DNA of 64,000 nucleotides from Kutzneria kofuensis (GTDB lineage Bacteria > Actinomycetota > Actinomycetes > Mycobacteriales > Pseudonocardiaceae). Each line of letters opens with the position of its first letter. Within the stretch, counting starts at the first letter, position 1. The notes beneath the pieces are model-generated. The model had not been told where the DNA came from and searched no databases. It saw nothing but the letters and a program-made list of their open reading frames with translations. The translations under genes were made by a program, and so were the position numbers. The stretch covers positions 62,001-126,000 of the forward strand of contig NZ_JACHIR010000004.1 in NCBI RefSeq assembly GCF_014203355.1, written 5' to 3'. Shown here piece after piece: positions 28,487 to 45,027 of this stretch.

Positions 28487-30598
28487 CTACACCGAGGAGC
28501 ACACGGTGCCGTTGAGGGAGAACACGGTCGGCGCCGGGGCCGCTCCGGTGTTCGTCCCGTTGAACCCGAGCGACACCGAGCCGCCGGCGGCGATGGTGCG
28601 GTTCCAGTCGGCGTTGGTCACGGACACCTGTTGGCCGGTCTGGCTCCAGGTTCCGTTCCAGCCGGCCTGCACCGCCTCACCCGCGTCCGGCCAGGCGAAG
28701 GTGAGGTTCCACCCGTTCACCGCCGTGGTTGCCCGGTTGGTGACGGTGATGCTGGCGCCGAACCCGCCGTTCCAGCTGCTGGTGACCTCGTAGTGCACGG
28801 CGCAGGTGCTGTTCGCCGGCGGTGGCACGGTGAAGGTCACCGGCGGTGACGGCAGCGACGCGTTGCCGTGGTTGTCGACGGCGACGACGTTGTAGGTGTA
28901 GCTCGTGCCGATCGTCAGGCCGGTCAAGCCGACCGAGGTGCCAGTGGTCGTCGCGGCCACCGAAGTACCCGAGTACACGTCGTACCGCGCGATCGGGTAG
29001 CTGCCGGCGGTTGCCGCCGGCCAACTCAGGGTGGCGCTGCTGGAGGTCAGGTTCGACACCGTCGGTTGGCCGGGAGCGCCGGGCGCTGTGGTGCCGGTGC
29101 CGCCGCTGCCCGGCACCTGCACGACCGTCAGCGTGTACGGCGCCACGGTGACCGAGCTGGCCGACGACTGGGTGGTGCTAGTGATCGAGGTGCCGTTGTT
29201 GGCCAGCGTGAACACGGTCGGCGACCCCGAGGGGGTGAAGTTGTTGTAGCTCAGGCTGACCGTGTAGGTGGTGCTCGGGTCCTCGTTGTCGATCAGGACG
29301 TCCAGGCTGCCGTTGGCACGGCGCACCGCGTGGGTGCGCACCAGCGCGTTACCCGACGAGGAGGTGACCATCTGGTCGCCCGGGGAGCCGAGCTTGGACA
29401 GCATCTGGATCGCGTAGTACGGCGAGAACGGGGTGTTCACCGCGGGCTCGGTCACGCCGCTTCCGTTGGTGCCGTTGGAGAAGATGCCCTGGTCGCCGTA
29501 GTCCTGCGCGCCGTTGACCATGCTCGGCGTGCCGACGCCGTTGTGCTCGTTCCACCAGTCCACGTTGGTGACGCCGTGCTCCAGCCACGTCATGTACATG
29601 TCCGCGCCGAACAGGGCGGCCGGCTGGGTGTCGAGGTCGATCGTGGAGTTGGTCTCGGTGACGACGATCTTCACCCCGGCCGGGTCCACGCCGGCGTACC
29701 GGCTGATCTGGGAGCGCAGGGTGGACGTGATGCCGGCGATGCCGTCGGGAGTGGACAGCATCGCGGCCGCGGTGGACCCACCGGGGTAGTAGTGCACGAT
29801 CACGCAGTCGGTCTTGGCGCCCAGGGTGGACAACACCGTCTGGTTCCAGGGCTGCGGACTGGTGGTCGGGTTGGTCACGCCGTCCGGCCAGTACCCGGGC
29901 GTGGTCAGCACCGCGCACACGTGGATGTTCGGGCTGGCCGCCTTCATCGCGGTGATGTACTTCAGCACGTTCGCCGCGTACGTGGCCGGCCCGCAGTTGT
30001 AGGTCTGGGACGGCGCGCTGCCGACGGTCACCGGCTTCCCCGACGCGTCGGTGCAGTGGCTGTCGGCCTCCCAGTTGGCGCCGTAGGTCCCGTTCCCGTA
30101 GATCTCGTTGCCCACCTCCCAGTACGTGATCCCGTAGTTGTTGGTGACGTCGGCGTTGCGCACCCACGCCTGCGCCAGGTCCTCGGTGCCGGTGCCGTAG
30201 TTGACCGTGATGATCGGGTTCGCCCCGGTGGCCTGCGCCGTCTTCATGAAGTCGGCGAAGCTGGTGTTGGGCGCGTCGTATCCGCCCTGGGCCACGTTGG
30301 TCTGCCAGTTGTAGATGTCGGCGTAGGAGCCGCCGGGATAGCGCAGCGCGGTGATGCCGGCGGCCTTGACCAGGCCGGGGATCGCCGGGTCGTTCATGTG
30401 GCCGTCGTAGACGGCGGTGTTGAGGCCGATCGCGTTGGACGGGATCTGCCCGAGCCCGCCCGTCGCGTTGACGGAGACCGCCGTGCTCGCCGTCGTCGCG
30501 GCGGCGGAGTAGCCCGTGAGGCCGGCGGCGCCGAGCAGCACCGCCGCCATCCAGGCAACGCCGCGGACCCATCGTGTTCTCGTTGCGCTCCTGAGCAT
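28487..30598 (-). CDS. GH-A clan arabinofuranosidase-like hydrolase with FN3 and CBM2
   Basis: A 703-aa secreted protein. The signal peptide ends near YSAAA. The (beta/alpha)8 catalytic domain (about 40-500) shows RYPGGSYADIYNW, acid/base Glu in VGNEIYG and nucleophile Glu in VTETNS, a GH51-like pattern. An FN3 domain (about 505-590) and a C-terminal CBM2 cellulose-binding module (about 598-703; conserved Trp in GWNLTFAW and GWNGTW) follow. A paralogue with the same domain order lies at 59223-61250. The ATG at 30598 is preceded by GAAAGGGGAG; the open frame upstream of it is not coding. Exact GH family is inferred from motifs. Confidence 0.8.
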   Translation of the reverse strand: MLRSATRTRWVRGVAWMAAVLLGAAGLTGYSAAATTASTAVSVNATGGLGQIPSNAIGLNTAVYDGHMNDPAIPGLVKAAGITALRYPGGSYADIYNWQTNVAQGGYDAPNTSFADFMKTAQATGANPIITVNYGTGTEDLAQAWVRNADVTNNYGITYWEVGNEIYGNGTYGANWEADSHCTDASGKPVTVGSAPSQTYNCGPATYAANVLKYITAMKAASPNIHVCAVLTTPGYWPDGVTNPTTSPQPWNQTVLSTLGAKTDCVIVHYYPGGSTAAAMLSTPDGIAGITSTLRSQISRYAGVDPAGVKIVVTETNSTIDLDTQPAALFGADMYMTWLEHGVTNVDWWNEHNGVGTPSMVNGAQDYGDQGIFSNGTNGSGVTEPAVNTPFSPYYAIQMLSKLGSPGDQMVTSSSGNALVRTHAVRRANGSLDVLIDNEDPSTTYTVSLSYNNFTPSGSPTVFTLANNGTSITSTTQSSASSVTVAPYTLTVVQVPGSGGTGTTAPGAPGQPTVSNLTSSSATLSWPAATAGSYPIARYDVYSGTSVAATTTGTSVGLTGLTIGTSYTYNVVAVDNHGNASLPSPPVTFTVPPPANSTCAVHYEVTSSWNGGFGASITVTNRATTAVNGWNLTFAWPDAGEAVQAGWNGTWSQTGQQVSVTNADWNRTIAAGGSVSLGFNGTNTGAAPAPTVFSLNGTVCSSV

Positions 30599-30734
30599 TC
30601 GGCACTCCCCTTTCGGTCGCTCGCCTGGGACTACAAGCACCGCGGGGAGCTGTCCAGCGCACCGACCGGCCCGAACCGTCGAATCGCGTCGAAGGCGCAC
30701 GTCAGTCCGGAAACGCCTGGCACAGGAGGTTTTG

Positions 30735-30745
30735 TGGAACTTACA
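30735..30745. promoter_or_regulatory. TGGAACTTACA element
   Basis: It differs by one base from the site at 36956. It lies 137 bases upstream of the FN3-CBM2 hydrolase start, between that gene and the stop of the SDR gene. Confidence 0.4.
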
Positions 30746-30761
30746 CGCCGCGATATGCCTG

Positions 30762-31703
30762 TCAGGCGGAGGTGAGTGCCGGCGCCGGTTCACCGGCCTG
30801 ACGCAGGACCGCGTCGAGAACGTCGTCGAGCGGTGTCGCCGTCAGCCCGAACGTCGTCTCGATCCGCGTGGAGTCCACGACGAACGGGCGGTGGGACATG
30901 TAGTGCGTCTCCCACAGCTCGTCCCAGACCGGGGCGGTGGCGCCGAGCAGGGTCAACTCCCGGTCGGTCATCTCGGCCAGGCGTGGGGCCGGGGCGCCGG
31001 CCAGTTCGGCGAGCCGGGTCGCCAGTTGGCGAACGGACCGGACGATGACGGGGGCGTGCCAAGCCTGTCCGAGGCTTCGCTGGTCGCGTGCCACAGCCAC
31101 CAGGGCTCGGGCCGCGTCGTCGACGGAGGTGTAGGAGTGCGGGGCGTCCAGGGCGGCCGGCACGACGGCGAGCCGCCCGGCGAGCACCCGGGGCTGCACC
31201 ATCGCGGTGAAGGTGGAGAAAGCGCCGGGACCGATGAACTGCCCGGCCCGGACCTCGGTGACCCGCACCCGGCCCGCGTCGTGGGCGGCCTTGGCCTCGC
31301 GCCACATGCGGGCGCGCACCTCGCCCTTCGGACCGGTCGCGGCCAGCGGGTGGTCCTCGGTGACCGGCCCGTCGACCGGCCCGTAGCCGTAGAGGTTGCC
31401 CAGCATCACGTAGCCGGCTCCGGTGCGCTCGGCGACCGACAGGACCGCCCTGAACAACGGCGGCACGGTCTGCGGCCACGTGTGGTAGGCGGGCATGGCG
31501 CAGTTGACCAGGGTGGCGGCGCCCGTGGTGAGTTCGGTCAGCCGGTCGGCGTCGTTGGCGTCGAGCGCGATCCGTTCGACCAGCGGGTGCGCGGGCCCGC
31601 CGCCGCTGCGGCTGACCACGCGCACCTGGTCACCGGCCTCGGCCAGCAGACGAGCGGTGGCCTGGGCGGTGGCGCCACGCCCGAGGATCACATGGACAGG
31701 CAT
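30762..31703 (-). CDS. extended SDR (NAD-dependent epimerase-like)
   Basis: A 313-aa Rossmann protein with an N-terminal nucleotide site in ILGRGATAQATA and LGNLYGYGP in place of the usual YxxxK neighbourhood. It resembles NAD(P)-dependent epimerase/dehydratase-like proteins of unknown substrate. It has no signal peptide. It is divergent from the GlxA-type regulator at 31811 (107-base gap), and such pairs are often regulator-target pairs. The ATG follows AAGGAG by four bases. Confidence 0.8.
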   Translation of the reverse strand: MPVHVILGRGATAQATARLLAEAGDQVRVVSRSGGGPAHPLVERIALDANDADRLTELTTGAATLVNCAMPAYHTWPQTVPPLFRAVLSVAERTGAGYVMLGNLYGYGPVDGPVTEDHPLAATGPKGEVRARMWREAKAAHDAGRVRVTEVRAGQFIGPGAFSTFTAMVQPRVLAGRLAVVPAALDAPHSYTSVDDAARALVAVARDQRSLGQAWHAPVIVRSVRQLATRLAELAGAPAPRLAEMTDRELTLLGATAPVWDELWETHYMSHRPFVVDSTRIETTFGLTATPLDDVLDAVLRQAGEPAPALTSA

Positions 31704-31810
31704 GATTCTCCTTCACGAAAGGTTGTCAGGAACGCGAGCAAGCCCAACTGTGCCCTCGACGTCGGCGCGACAGCAGCGGCGCGGCGGCCAATCATCCGGA
31801 GGTTCTGGCC

Positions 31811-32764
31811 ATGCATCGGGTCGCGTTTGTCGTCGTGCCTCCGGTGTACTCGTTCGACCTCGCGATCGCCCAGATGGTGCTGGACGCGGCCCGCCCCGAC
31901 GGCCGCGCCGGCTATGAAGTGATCACGTGCGCGGCCCGGCCGGGGCGGGTCGAGGCGCTCGGCGGACCCGACGTGGTCGTCGAGCACGATCTGGCCGCCG
32001 CCGGGAACGCCGACAGCGTGATCGTGATCGGCGGCGGAGGCCGCGCGGACGTCGACCCGGGCGTACTGACGGTCGTGCGCGAGGCCGAGGCTTCCGGCGC
32101 CCGCGTCGCGGGGATCTGCACGGGCGCCTTCGTGCTGGCTCAGGCCGGGGTCCTGGACGGCCGCCGCGCGACCACGCACTGGGGCCTGACCGACGAACTG
32201 GCCCGCCGGCACCCGGCCGTCACGGTGGTCCCCGACGTGCTGTACGTCGCCGACGGCCCCGTGCTGACCTGCGCCGGGGCCGGTGCCTGCGTCGAGTTGT
32301 GCCTGCACCTCGTCCGCGCCGACTACGGCGCCGCCGTGGCCGGCGCGTGCGCCCGGCTGGCCGTGGCCGCACCGCCGCGCCCCGGCGGCCAGGCCCAGGT
32401 CGTCCAGACGCCGCTCCCCTCGGCCACGGACACCTCGCTCGCCGTCACCCGGGAATGGGCGCTGCGCCGACTCGACCGGCCGATCAGCCTGAACGACCTG
32501 GCCGCGCACGCCGGCGTCAGCGTGCGCACACTCACCCGCCGCTTCCACGCGGAGACCGGCCTCAGCCCGCTGCAGTGGCTGTTGCACCGCCGCCTGGACC
32601 GGGCCCGTCAACTGCTCGAAACCACGACGCTCCCCATGGACAAGGTCGCCTGGCACAGCGGCATGGGGACCGCCGACTCGCTTCGGCAGCACATGGTCCG
32701 CCGGGTGGGCGTCACTCCGACCGCCTACCGCACCTCGTTCAGTCGCGGGCAGATCGCCCGGTGA
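31811..32764 (+). CDS. GlxA-type AraC-family regulator
   Basis: A 317-aa regulator with an N-terminal DJ-1/PfpI-like domain (GICTGAFVLAQAGVLDGRRA) and a C-terminal AraC double HTH (SLNDLAAHAGVSVRTLTRRF and VGVTPTAYR). The ATG follows GGAGG. It is divergent from the SDR gene and probably controls it and itself. Confidence 0.9.
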   Translation: MHRVAFVVVPPVYSFDLAIAQMVLDAARPDGRAGYEVITCAARPGRVEALGGPDVVVEHDLAAAGNADSVIVIGGGGRADVDPGVLTVVREAEASGARVAGICTGAFVLAQAGVLDGRRATTHWGLTDELARRHPAVTVVPDVLYVADGPVLTCAGAGACVELCLHLVRADYGAAVAGACARLAVAAPPRPGGQAQVVQTPLPSATDTSLAVTREWALRRLDRPISLNDLAAHAGVSVRTLTRRFHAETGLSPLQWLLHRRLDRARQLLETTTLPMDKVAWHSGMGTADSLRQHMVRRVGVTPTAYRTSFSRGQIAR

Positions 32765-32793
32765 ACGAAGCTGTGCCGGCGGATGTCACTGAC

Positions 32794-32850
32794 ACGCACG
32801 ACGCCTGCGTGCGGTCCCGCATACGGGTCCCACACGCAGGCGTCGTGCGT
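32794..32850. terminator. 18-bp perfect hairpin, bidirectional terminator
   Basis: Arms at 32794-32811 and 32833-32850 are exact reverse complements (18 of 18) with a 21-base loop that holds a further small CCCG/CGGG stem. It lies between the convergent GlxA-type and GH59 genes, 15 bases before the GH59 stop codon. Confidence 0.7.
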
Positions 32851-32864
32851 CGCCTACTTGGCCG

Positions 32865-36751
<3,887 letters not shown>

Positions 36752-36873
36752 ACGAGACCTCCGGGATCGTCTCGACGTGAAGGAGCGAAGAAGCGACGGC
36801 ATCGCATCGGCAGGGAGCCACGCCACGCCGCGGCCGGGCCGGCACCCGATCCCCAGGGAAGCAACTGCGCCGT

Positions 36874-36902
36874 AGGTAACTCCCGGCCGCCAGGGGTGTC
36901 AA
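36874..36902 (-). promoter_or_regulatory. candidate promoter of the GH10-GH59 unit
   Basis: On the minus strand a perfect TTGACA (36902-36897) is followed after 17 bases by TTACCT (36879-36874). The -10 match is weak. A TGAAACTTACA site lies 54 bases upstream. Confidence 0.4.
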
Positions 36903-36955
36903 GGCGCATCGGTGGCCGCTCGGTGTTCCCACAGCTGCGGACATGTCCGGCCCGC

Positions 36956-36966
36956 TGAAACTTACA
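36956..36966. promoter_or_regulatory. TGAAACTTACA element between divergent hydrolase units
   Basis: Imperfect palindrome in the 475-base gap between the GH10-GH59 unit and the five-gene hydrolase operon at 37227. It is placed between the two predicted promoters and could act on both. Confidence 0.5.
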
Positions 36967-37018
36967 CACGTCGTCGGGGCGATCTGCGCAGGGCCACGCA
37001 TGAGTACGAAACATGTCG

Positions 37019-37047
37019 TTGACCGCCCTCGCCCCGCTCCGTAACAT
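37019..37047 (+). promoter_or_regulatory. promoter of the five-gene hydrolase operon
   Basis: TTGACC (37019-37024), exactly 17 bases, then TAACAT (37042-37047): a strong sigma-70-type match. The predicted leader is about 170 nt. Confidence 0.6.
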
Positions 37048-37226
37048 CCGCCGCGTCAAGGGAATCGGTTCGACAGCCCGTTTGTCGGTCGTCAGCACAG
37101 GAATCGACCAGGGTCCGGCAGCCCGACGTCGCGTCCGCGCGTGCCCGCCGCACCGTCAACTTCGCGCCATGAGTTCTACACATCGCGTCGTCACGGCATC
37201 GTGGCGCGGTACCCCAGGAGGAGCCG

Positions 37227-39059
37227 ATGAGAACGAGAACCGGACCCGGTCGGCTGCTGCTGGCCCTCGGCGCAGCCCTGGCCTTGGCCGTCCCCCTGCT
37301 CGCCCCCGGATCCAGCCACGCCACCCCGGCCGCCTCACTGACCGTGGACCTCGCCTCACCCCGCGGACCCTCAACCGGGGTAGGCGAAGGCTTCCTCTAC
37401 GGCATCAGCTCCGACGGCACCCAACCCGTCGACCAGTACCTCAAACCCCTGGGCATCAACGCCTTCCGCGGCGGCGGCTGGTTCTCCGGCGGCTGGATCA
37501 AGGACGGCTACCGCTTCGGCCCGGCCACCCAGGCCGACCTCGACTCGATGATCTCCCAGGCCAAACGACTGACCCAACCGCCCTACCACGCCCAGTACCA
37601 GGCGCTGCTCACCGACATCTACGGCCTCAACGGCGGCCAACCCGCCAACACCACCTACCCCTGCGACAACGGCAACTGCTCCAACTGGGTCAGCTTCATC
37701 GACGCCACCGTCGGCGCGCTACAAGCCTCAGGCCTGAAGTTCGCCTACGACATCGACAACGAACCCGACATCTCCGTGTTCTGGACCCGCGGCGTGAACA
37801 GCGCCCAGTACTTCCAGATGTGGGACACCGCCTTCCGCGAGATCCGCCGCCTCGCCCCCGGCGCGCAGATCGTCGGCCCGTCCTTCGCCTTCACCCCCCA
37901 GGCCAGGTCGTCGCAGTGGCAGACCTGGCTGACCCACGTGAAGGCGGCCGGCACCGTCCCGGACATGATCACCAACCACGACGAGGGCGACGTCGACGAC
38001 CCGGTCACCGTCTCCCAGTCGCTGAACAACGCCCTGACCACCGCCGGCCTCGGCCCGGTCCCGCTGTCGGCCAACGAGTACCAGCCCGCCGACCGGCAGA
38101 CCGCCGGCGTGACCGCCTGGTACCTGGCCCGCTTCGCCCAGTCCGGCTACACCAACGCCATGCGCGGCAACTGGGTCTGCTGCATCACCCCCAACCTCAC
38201 CGGGGTCCTGACCCAAAGCGGCGGGACCTGGCAGCCCACCGGCAACTGGTGGGCACTGCGCGACTACGCCGACCTGACCGGAACCCTCGTGGCCACCTCG
38301 GGCCAGGTCGGCTCGACCGCGATCTCGGCCTCGGAGGACGCCACCGCCACACGCGCGGTCGCGATCATCGGCGACGCCAACGGGACCACCGGCACCTCGT
38401 CGGTCACCTTCACCGGCCTGGCATCGGTCCCCTGGCTCGCGAACAACGGCAGCGTGAACGTCACCGTCCACCGCATCCCCGACCAGGCCCCGCTGTCCGC
38501 GCCGCAGGTGGTGTACAACCAGAACGTCAACGCCACGGGGGGATCGATCACCTTGCCGATCACCTTCCAGGCCTCCCACGACGCGTTCGCCGTCTACCTC
38601 ACACCGGCCTCGACCGGCGGCGGCGGGTTCCCCAGCGGCAACCACCAGCTCGTGATCGCCAGCAACAACCTCTGCCTGGACGTGTACGGCGCCAGCTCCA
38701 GCGCCGGCGCGGTGATCGACCAGTGGACCTGCAACGGCCAGGCCAACCAGCAGTTCCAGTTCGTGCCCGCCTCCGGTGGCTACGGCGAGCTGCGGGCCCA
38801 GGGCTCCGGCCAGGACGTGACGGTCGCCAACGGCTCCACCGCCCAAGGCACCCCCGACATCGTCCAGGGTTCGCCGGGCACCACGGCCGCCAACCTGTGG
38901 CAACCGGTGCAGCAGTCCGACGGCTCGTACGAGTTCCGCAACCAGAACAGTGGCCTGTGCCTGGACGTGTACGGGGCCGGCAGCAACCTCGGCCAGCAGC
39001 TGGACCAGTGGCCGTGCAAGGACGCGCCCGGCACCAACCAGGACTTCATGCTCCGCTGA
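37227..39059 (+). CDS. GH-A clan glycoside hydrolase (family unassigned) with ricin-type lectin tail
   Basis: A 610-aa secreted protein, first gene of a five-gene operon. The barrel (about 40-400) has a likely acid/base Glu in YDIDNEPDI and a likely nucleophile Glu in LSANEYQ, followed by a NWWALRDYADLTG segment and a small beta-sandwich. The pattern is that of clan GH-A (GH39- or GH30-like), but I cannot place the family. The C-terminal 135 residues are a beta-trefoil (CLDVYGASSSAG, CLDVYGAGSNLG). The ATG has GGAGGAG upstream. The early coding region (about 37320-37720) is rich in C and A at third positions. Confidence 0.78.
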   Translation: MRTRTGPGRLLLALGAALALAVPLLAPGSSHATPAASLTVDLASPRGPSTGVGEGFLYGISSDGTQPVDQYLKPLGINAFRGGGWFSGGWIKDGYRFGPATQADLDSMISQAKRLTQPPYHAQYQALLTDIYGLNGGQPANTTYPCDNGNCSNWVSFIDATVGALQASGLKFAYDIDNEPDISVFWTRGVNSAQYFQMWDTAFREIRRLAPGAQIVGPSFAFTPQARSSQWQTWLTHVKAAGTVPDMITNHDEGDVDDPVTVSQSLNNALTTAGLGPVPLSANEYQPADRQTAGVTAWYLARFAQSGYTNAMRGNWVCCITPNLTGVLTQSGGTWQPTGNWWALRDYADLTGTLVATSGQVGSTAISASEDATATRAVAIIGDANGTTGTSSVTFTGLASVPWLANNGSVNVTVHRIPDQAPLSAPQVVYNQNVNATGGSITLPITFQASHDAFAVYLTPASTGGGGFPSGNHQLVIASNNLCLDVYGASSSAGAVIDQWTCNGQANQQFQFVPASGGYGELRAQGSGQDVTVANGSTAQGTPDIVQGSPGTTAANLWQPVQQSDGSYEFRNQNSGLCLDVYGAGSNLGQQLDQWPCKDAPGTNQDFMLR

Positions 39060-41489
<2,430 letters not shown>

Positions 41490-41509
41490 CGTCGATCGAA
41501 ACGTGACCG

Positions 41510-43011
<1,502 letters not shown>

Positions 43012-43024
43012 CGAAAGGTTCGCC

Positions 43025-45004
43025 ATGTCCTCCTCGCCCCGCCAGTTCACCCGCCGCAGGCTGCTGACGGTCGCCGGGTTCACCGGCATCGCGGCCGCCA
43101 GCGGGCTGGTGCGCCCCGGCATCGTCTGGGCCACCGCCGGCCCGAGCAGCTACAGCCCCACCTGGGCCTCGGTCGACCAGCACCCACCCGCGCCGGAGTG
43201 GTACCAGGACGCCAAGTTCGGCATCTACTACCACTGGGGCGTCTTCAGCGTCCCGGCGTTCGGCAACGAGTGGTACCCGCGCAACATGTACAACAACGGC
43301 TCCGCCGAGAACAACCACCACAAGGCCGTCTACGGCGACCCGTCGGTGTGGCCGTACCAGAACTTCATCAACGGCGCCCGGGACAAGGCCGGCAACTGGG
43401 TTCAGTTCGCGCCGAAGCTGAAGTCCGCCGGGGGCAACTTCGACCCCGACGCGTGGGCGCAGCTGTTCGCCGACGCCGGCGCGAAGTTCGCCGGCCCGGT
43501 CGCCGAACACCACGACGGCTACTCGATGTGGAACAGCACCTCCAACGAATGGAACTCGGTCAAGACCGGCCCCAAGCTCGACCTGTTGCAGCTGCACGCC
43601 AACGCCATCCGCGGCAAGGGCCTCAAGCTGGTCGCGGCCCTGCACCACGCGTACCACTTCAACGGCTACTACCAGTACGTCCCCTACCAGTCCACGGACT
43701 CGCTGCGCCGGCTGTTCGGCCAGAACGGATCGGCCGCCGAGAACCTGTTGTGGTACAACAAGCTCCTGGAGGTCATCGACGGTTACCAGCCCGACCTGAT
43801 CTACCAGGACTTCGACCTGGGCCTGGTCGACGAGTCGAGGCGGCTCAACTTCCTCGCCCACTACTACAACCAGGCCGTGGCCTGGAACAAGGACGTGGTC
43901 GCCACCTACAAGGACGGCCTCGACAACAAGGGCGAGGTCTACGACTTCGAGCGCGGCGGCCCGACCAGCCTCCAGTTCCCGTACTGGCAGACCGACGACA
44001 GCATCTCCCCCACCAGTTGGTGCTACACCGTCGGGCTCAGCTACTACTCGACGAAGTCGCTGCTGCACTCGCTGGTCGACCGGGTCTGCAAGAACGGCAA
44101 CCTGCAGCTGAACATCGCCCCGATGGCCGACGGAACCATCCCCGACCAGCAGCGCACGATCCTGCTCGGCATCGGGGACCACCTCAAGCGCTTCGGCGAG
44201 TCGATCTACGCCACCCGCGCCTGGACCGTCTACGGCGAGGGCCCGACCCAGATGGGCGGCAGCGGCCCGAAGGAGGGCACGAACCGGGACATCCGGTTCA
44301 CCCGCAGCAAGGACAACACGGTGCTGTACGCCACGGTCATGGGCTGGCAGGGCAGCACCCTGACCATCACCACGTTGGGCTCCAACCAGGTCAGCCTGGC
44401 CTCGCTGCAGTCCGTGCAGCTGCTGGGCCCCACCGCCGGGACGTACGTCGACCTGCCCACCCGCACCCAGGACGGGTCCGGGCTGCACATCACCATGCCG
44501 TCGACCAACCCGCCGTTCGACGCGCTGGCGTACGTGGTCAAGCTGACCTTCGCCGGCCAGATCCCCACGCCCGGCTCGGGCCCGCTGCCCACCGGCTGGG
44601 CGCGCATCGCCAACGGCACCACCGGCCTGGTGCTGGACGGCGGCGGCAGCGTCGCCGCCGGCTCCCGGGTCAAGCAGTGGAACTGGGACGGCAGCAACAA
44701 CCTCCAGTGGCAGCTGGTTGACGCCGGCGGCGGCTACTACCGCATCGTCAACCGCACCAACGGTCTGGTCATCGACAGCGGCGGCAACACCGCCAACGGC
44801 GCCACCGCCGTGCAGAACGCTTGGAACGGCGGCAACAACCAGCAGTGGCGGCTGAACAGCATGGGCAACGGCCTCTACCAGATCATCAACCGCGGCACCG
44901 GCACGGCCCTGGACGGCGCGGGCGACCGCACCGTCGGCGACTCCGCGGTCCTGTGGGCTCCGAACAACAGCACCAACAACCAGTGGACCATCGCGGCCGT
45001 GTGA
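43025..45004 (+). CDS. GH29 alpha-L-fucosidase, Tat-exported, with ricin-type lectin tail
   Basis: A 659-aa protein with a twin-arginine signal (FTRRRLLTVAGF), which implies export in folded form, unlike its Sec-exported neighbours. The GH29 barrel has WYQDAKFGIYYHWG, GPVAEHHDGYSMW and LIYQDFDLG, where the nucleophile Asp is expected. GH29 enzymes release alpha-L-fucose, for example from xyloglucan or rhamnogalacturonan. A beta-sandwich follows, then a trefoil of the GYYRIVNRTNGL type, different in sequence from the CLD/QQW trefoils of its neighbours. The ATG follows AAAGG; a longer frame upstream is the shadow of the GH54 gene. Confidence 0.88.
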   Translation: MSSSPRQFTRRRLLTVAGFTGIAAASGLVRPGIVWATAGPSSYSPTWASVDQHPPAPEWYQDAKFGIYYHWGVFSVPAFGNEWYPRNMYNNGSAENNHHKAVYGDPSVWPYQNFINGARDKAGNWVQFAPKLKSAGGNFDPDAWAQLFADAGAKFAGPVAEHHDGYSMWNSTSNEWNSVKTGPKLDLLQLHANAIRGKGLKLVAALHHAYHFNGYYQYVPYQSTDSLRRLFGQNGSAAENLLWYNKLLEVIDGYQPDLIYQDFDLGLVDESRRLNFLAHYYNQAVAWNKDVVATYKDGLDNKGEVYDFERGGPTSLQFPYWQTDDSISPTSWCYTVGLSYYSTKSLLHSLVDRVCKNGNLQLNIAPMADGTIPDQQRTILLGIGDHLKRFGESIYATRAWTVYGEGPTQMGGSGPKEGTNRDIRFTRSKDNTVLYATVMGWQGSTLTITTLGSNQVSLASLQSVQLLGPTAGTYVDLPTRTQDGSGLHITMPSTNPPFDALAYVVKLTFAGQIPTPGSGPLPTGWARIANGTTGLVLDGGGSVAAGSRVKQWNWDGSNNLQWQLVDAGGGYYRIVNRTNGLVIDSGGNTANGATAVQNAWNGGNNQQWRLNSMGNGLYQIINRGTGTALDGAGDRTVGDSAVLWAPNNSTNNQWTIAAV

Positions 45005-45027
45005 CCACGGCAGGACTGGGAGAACAC

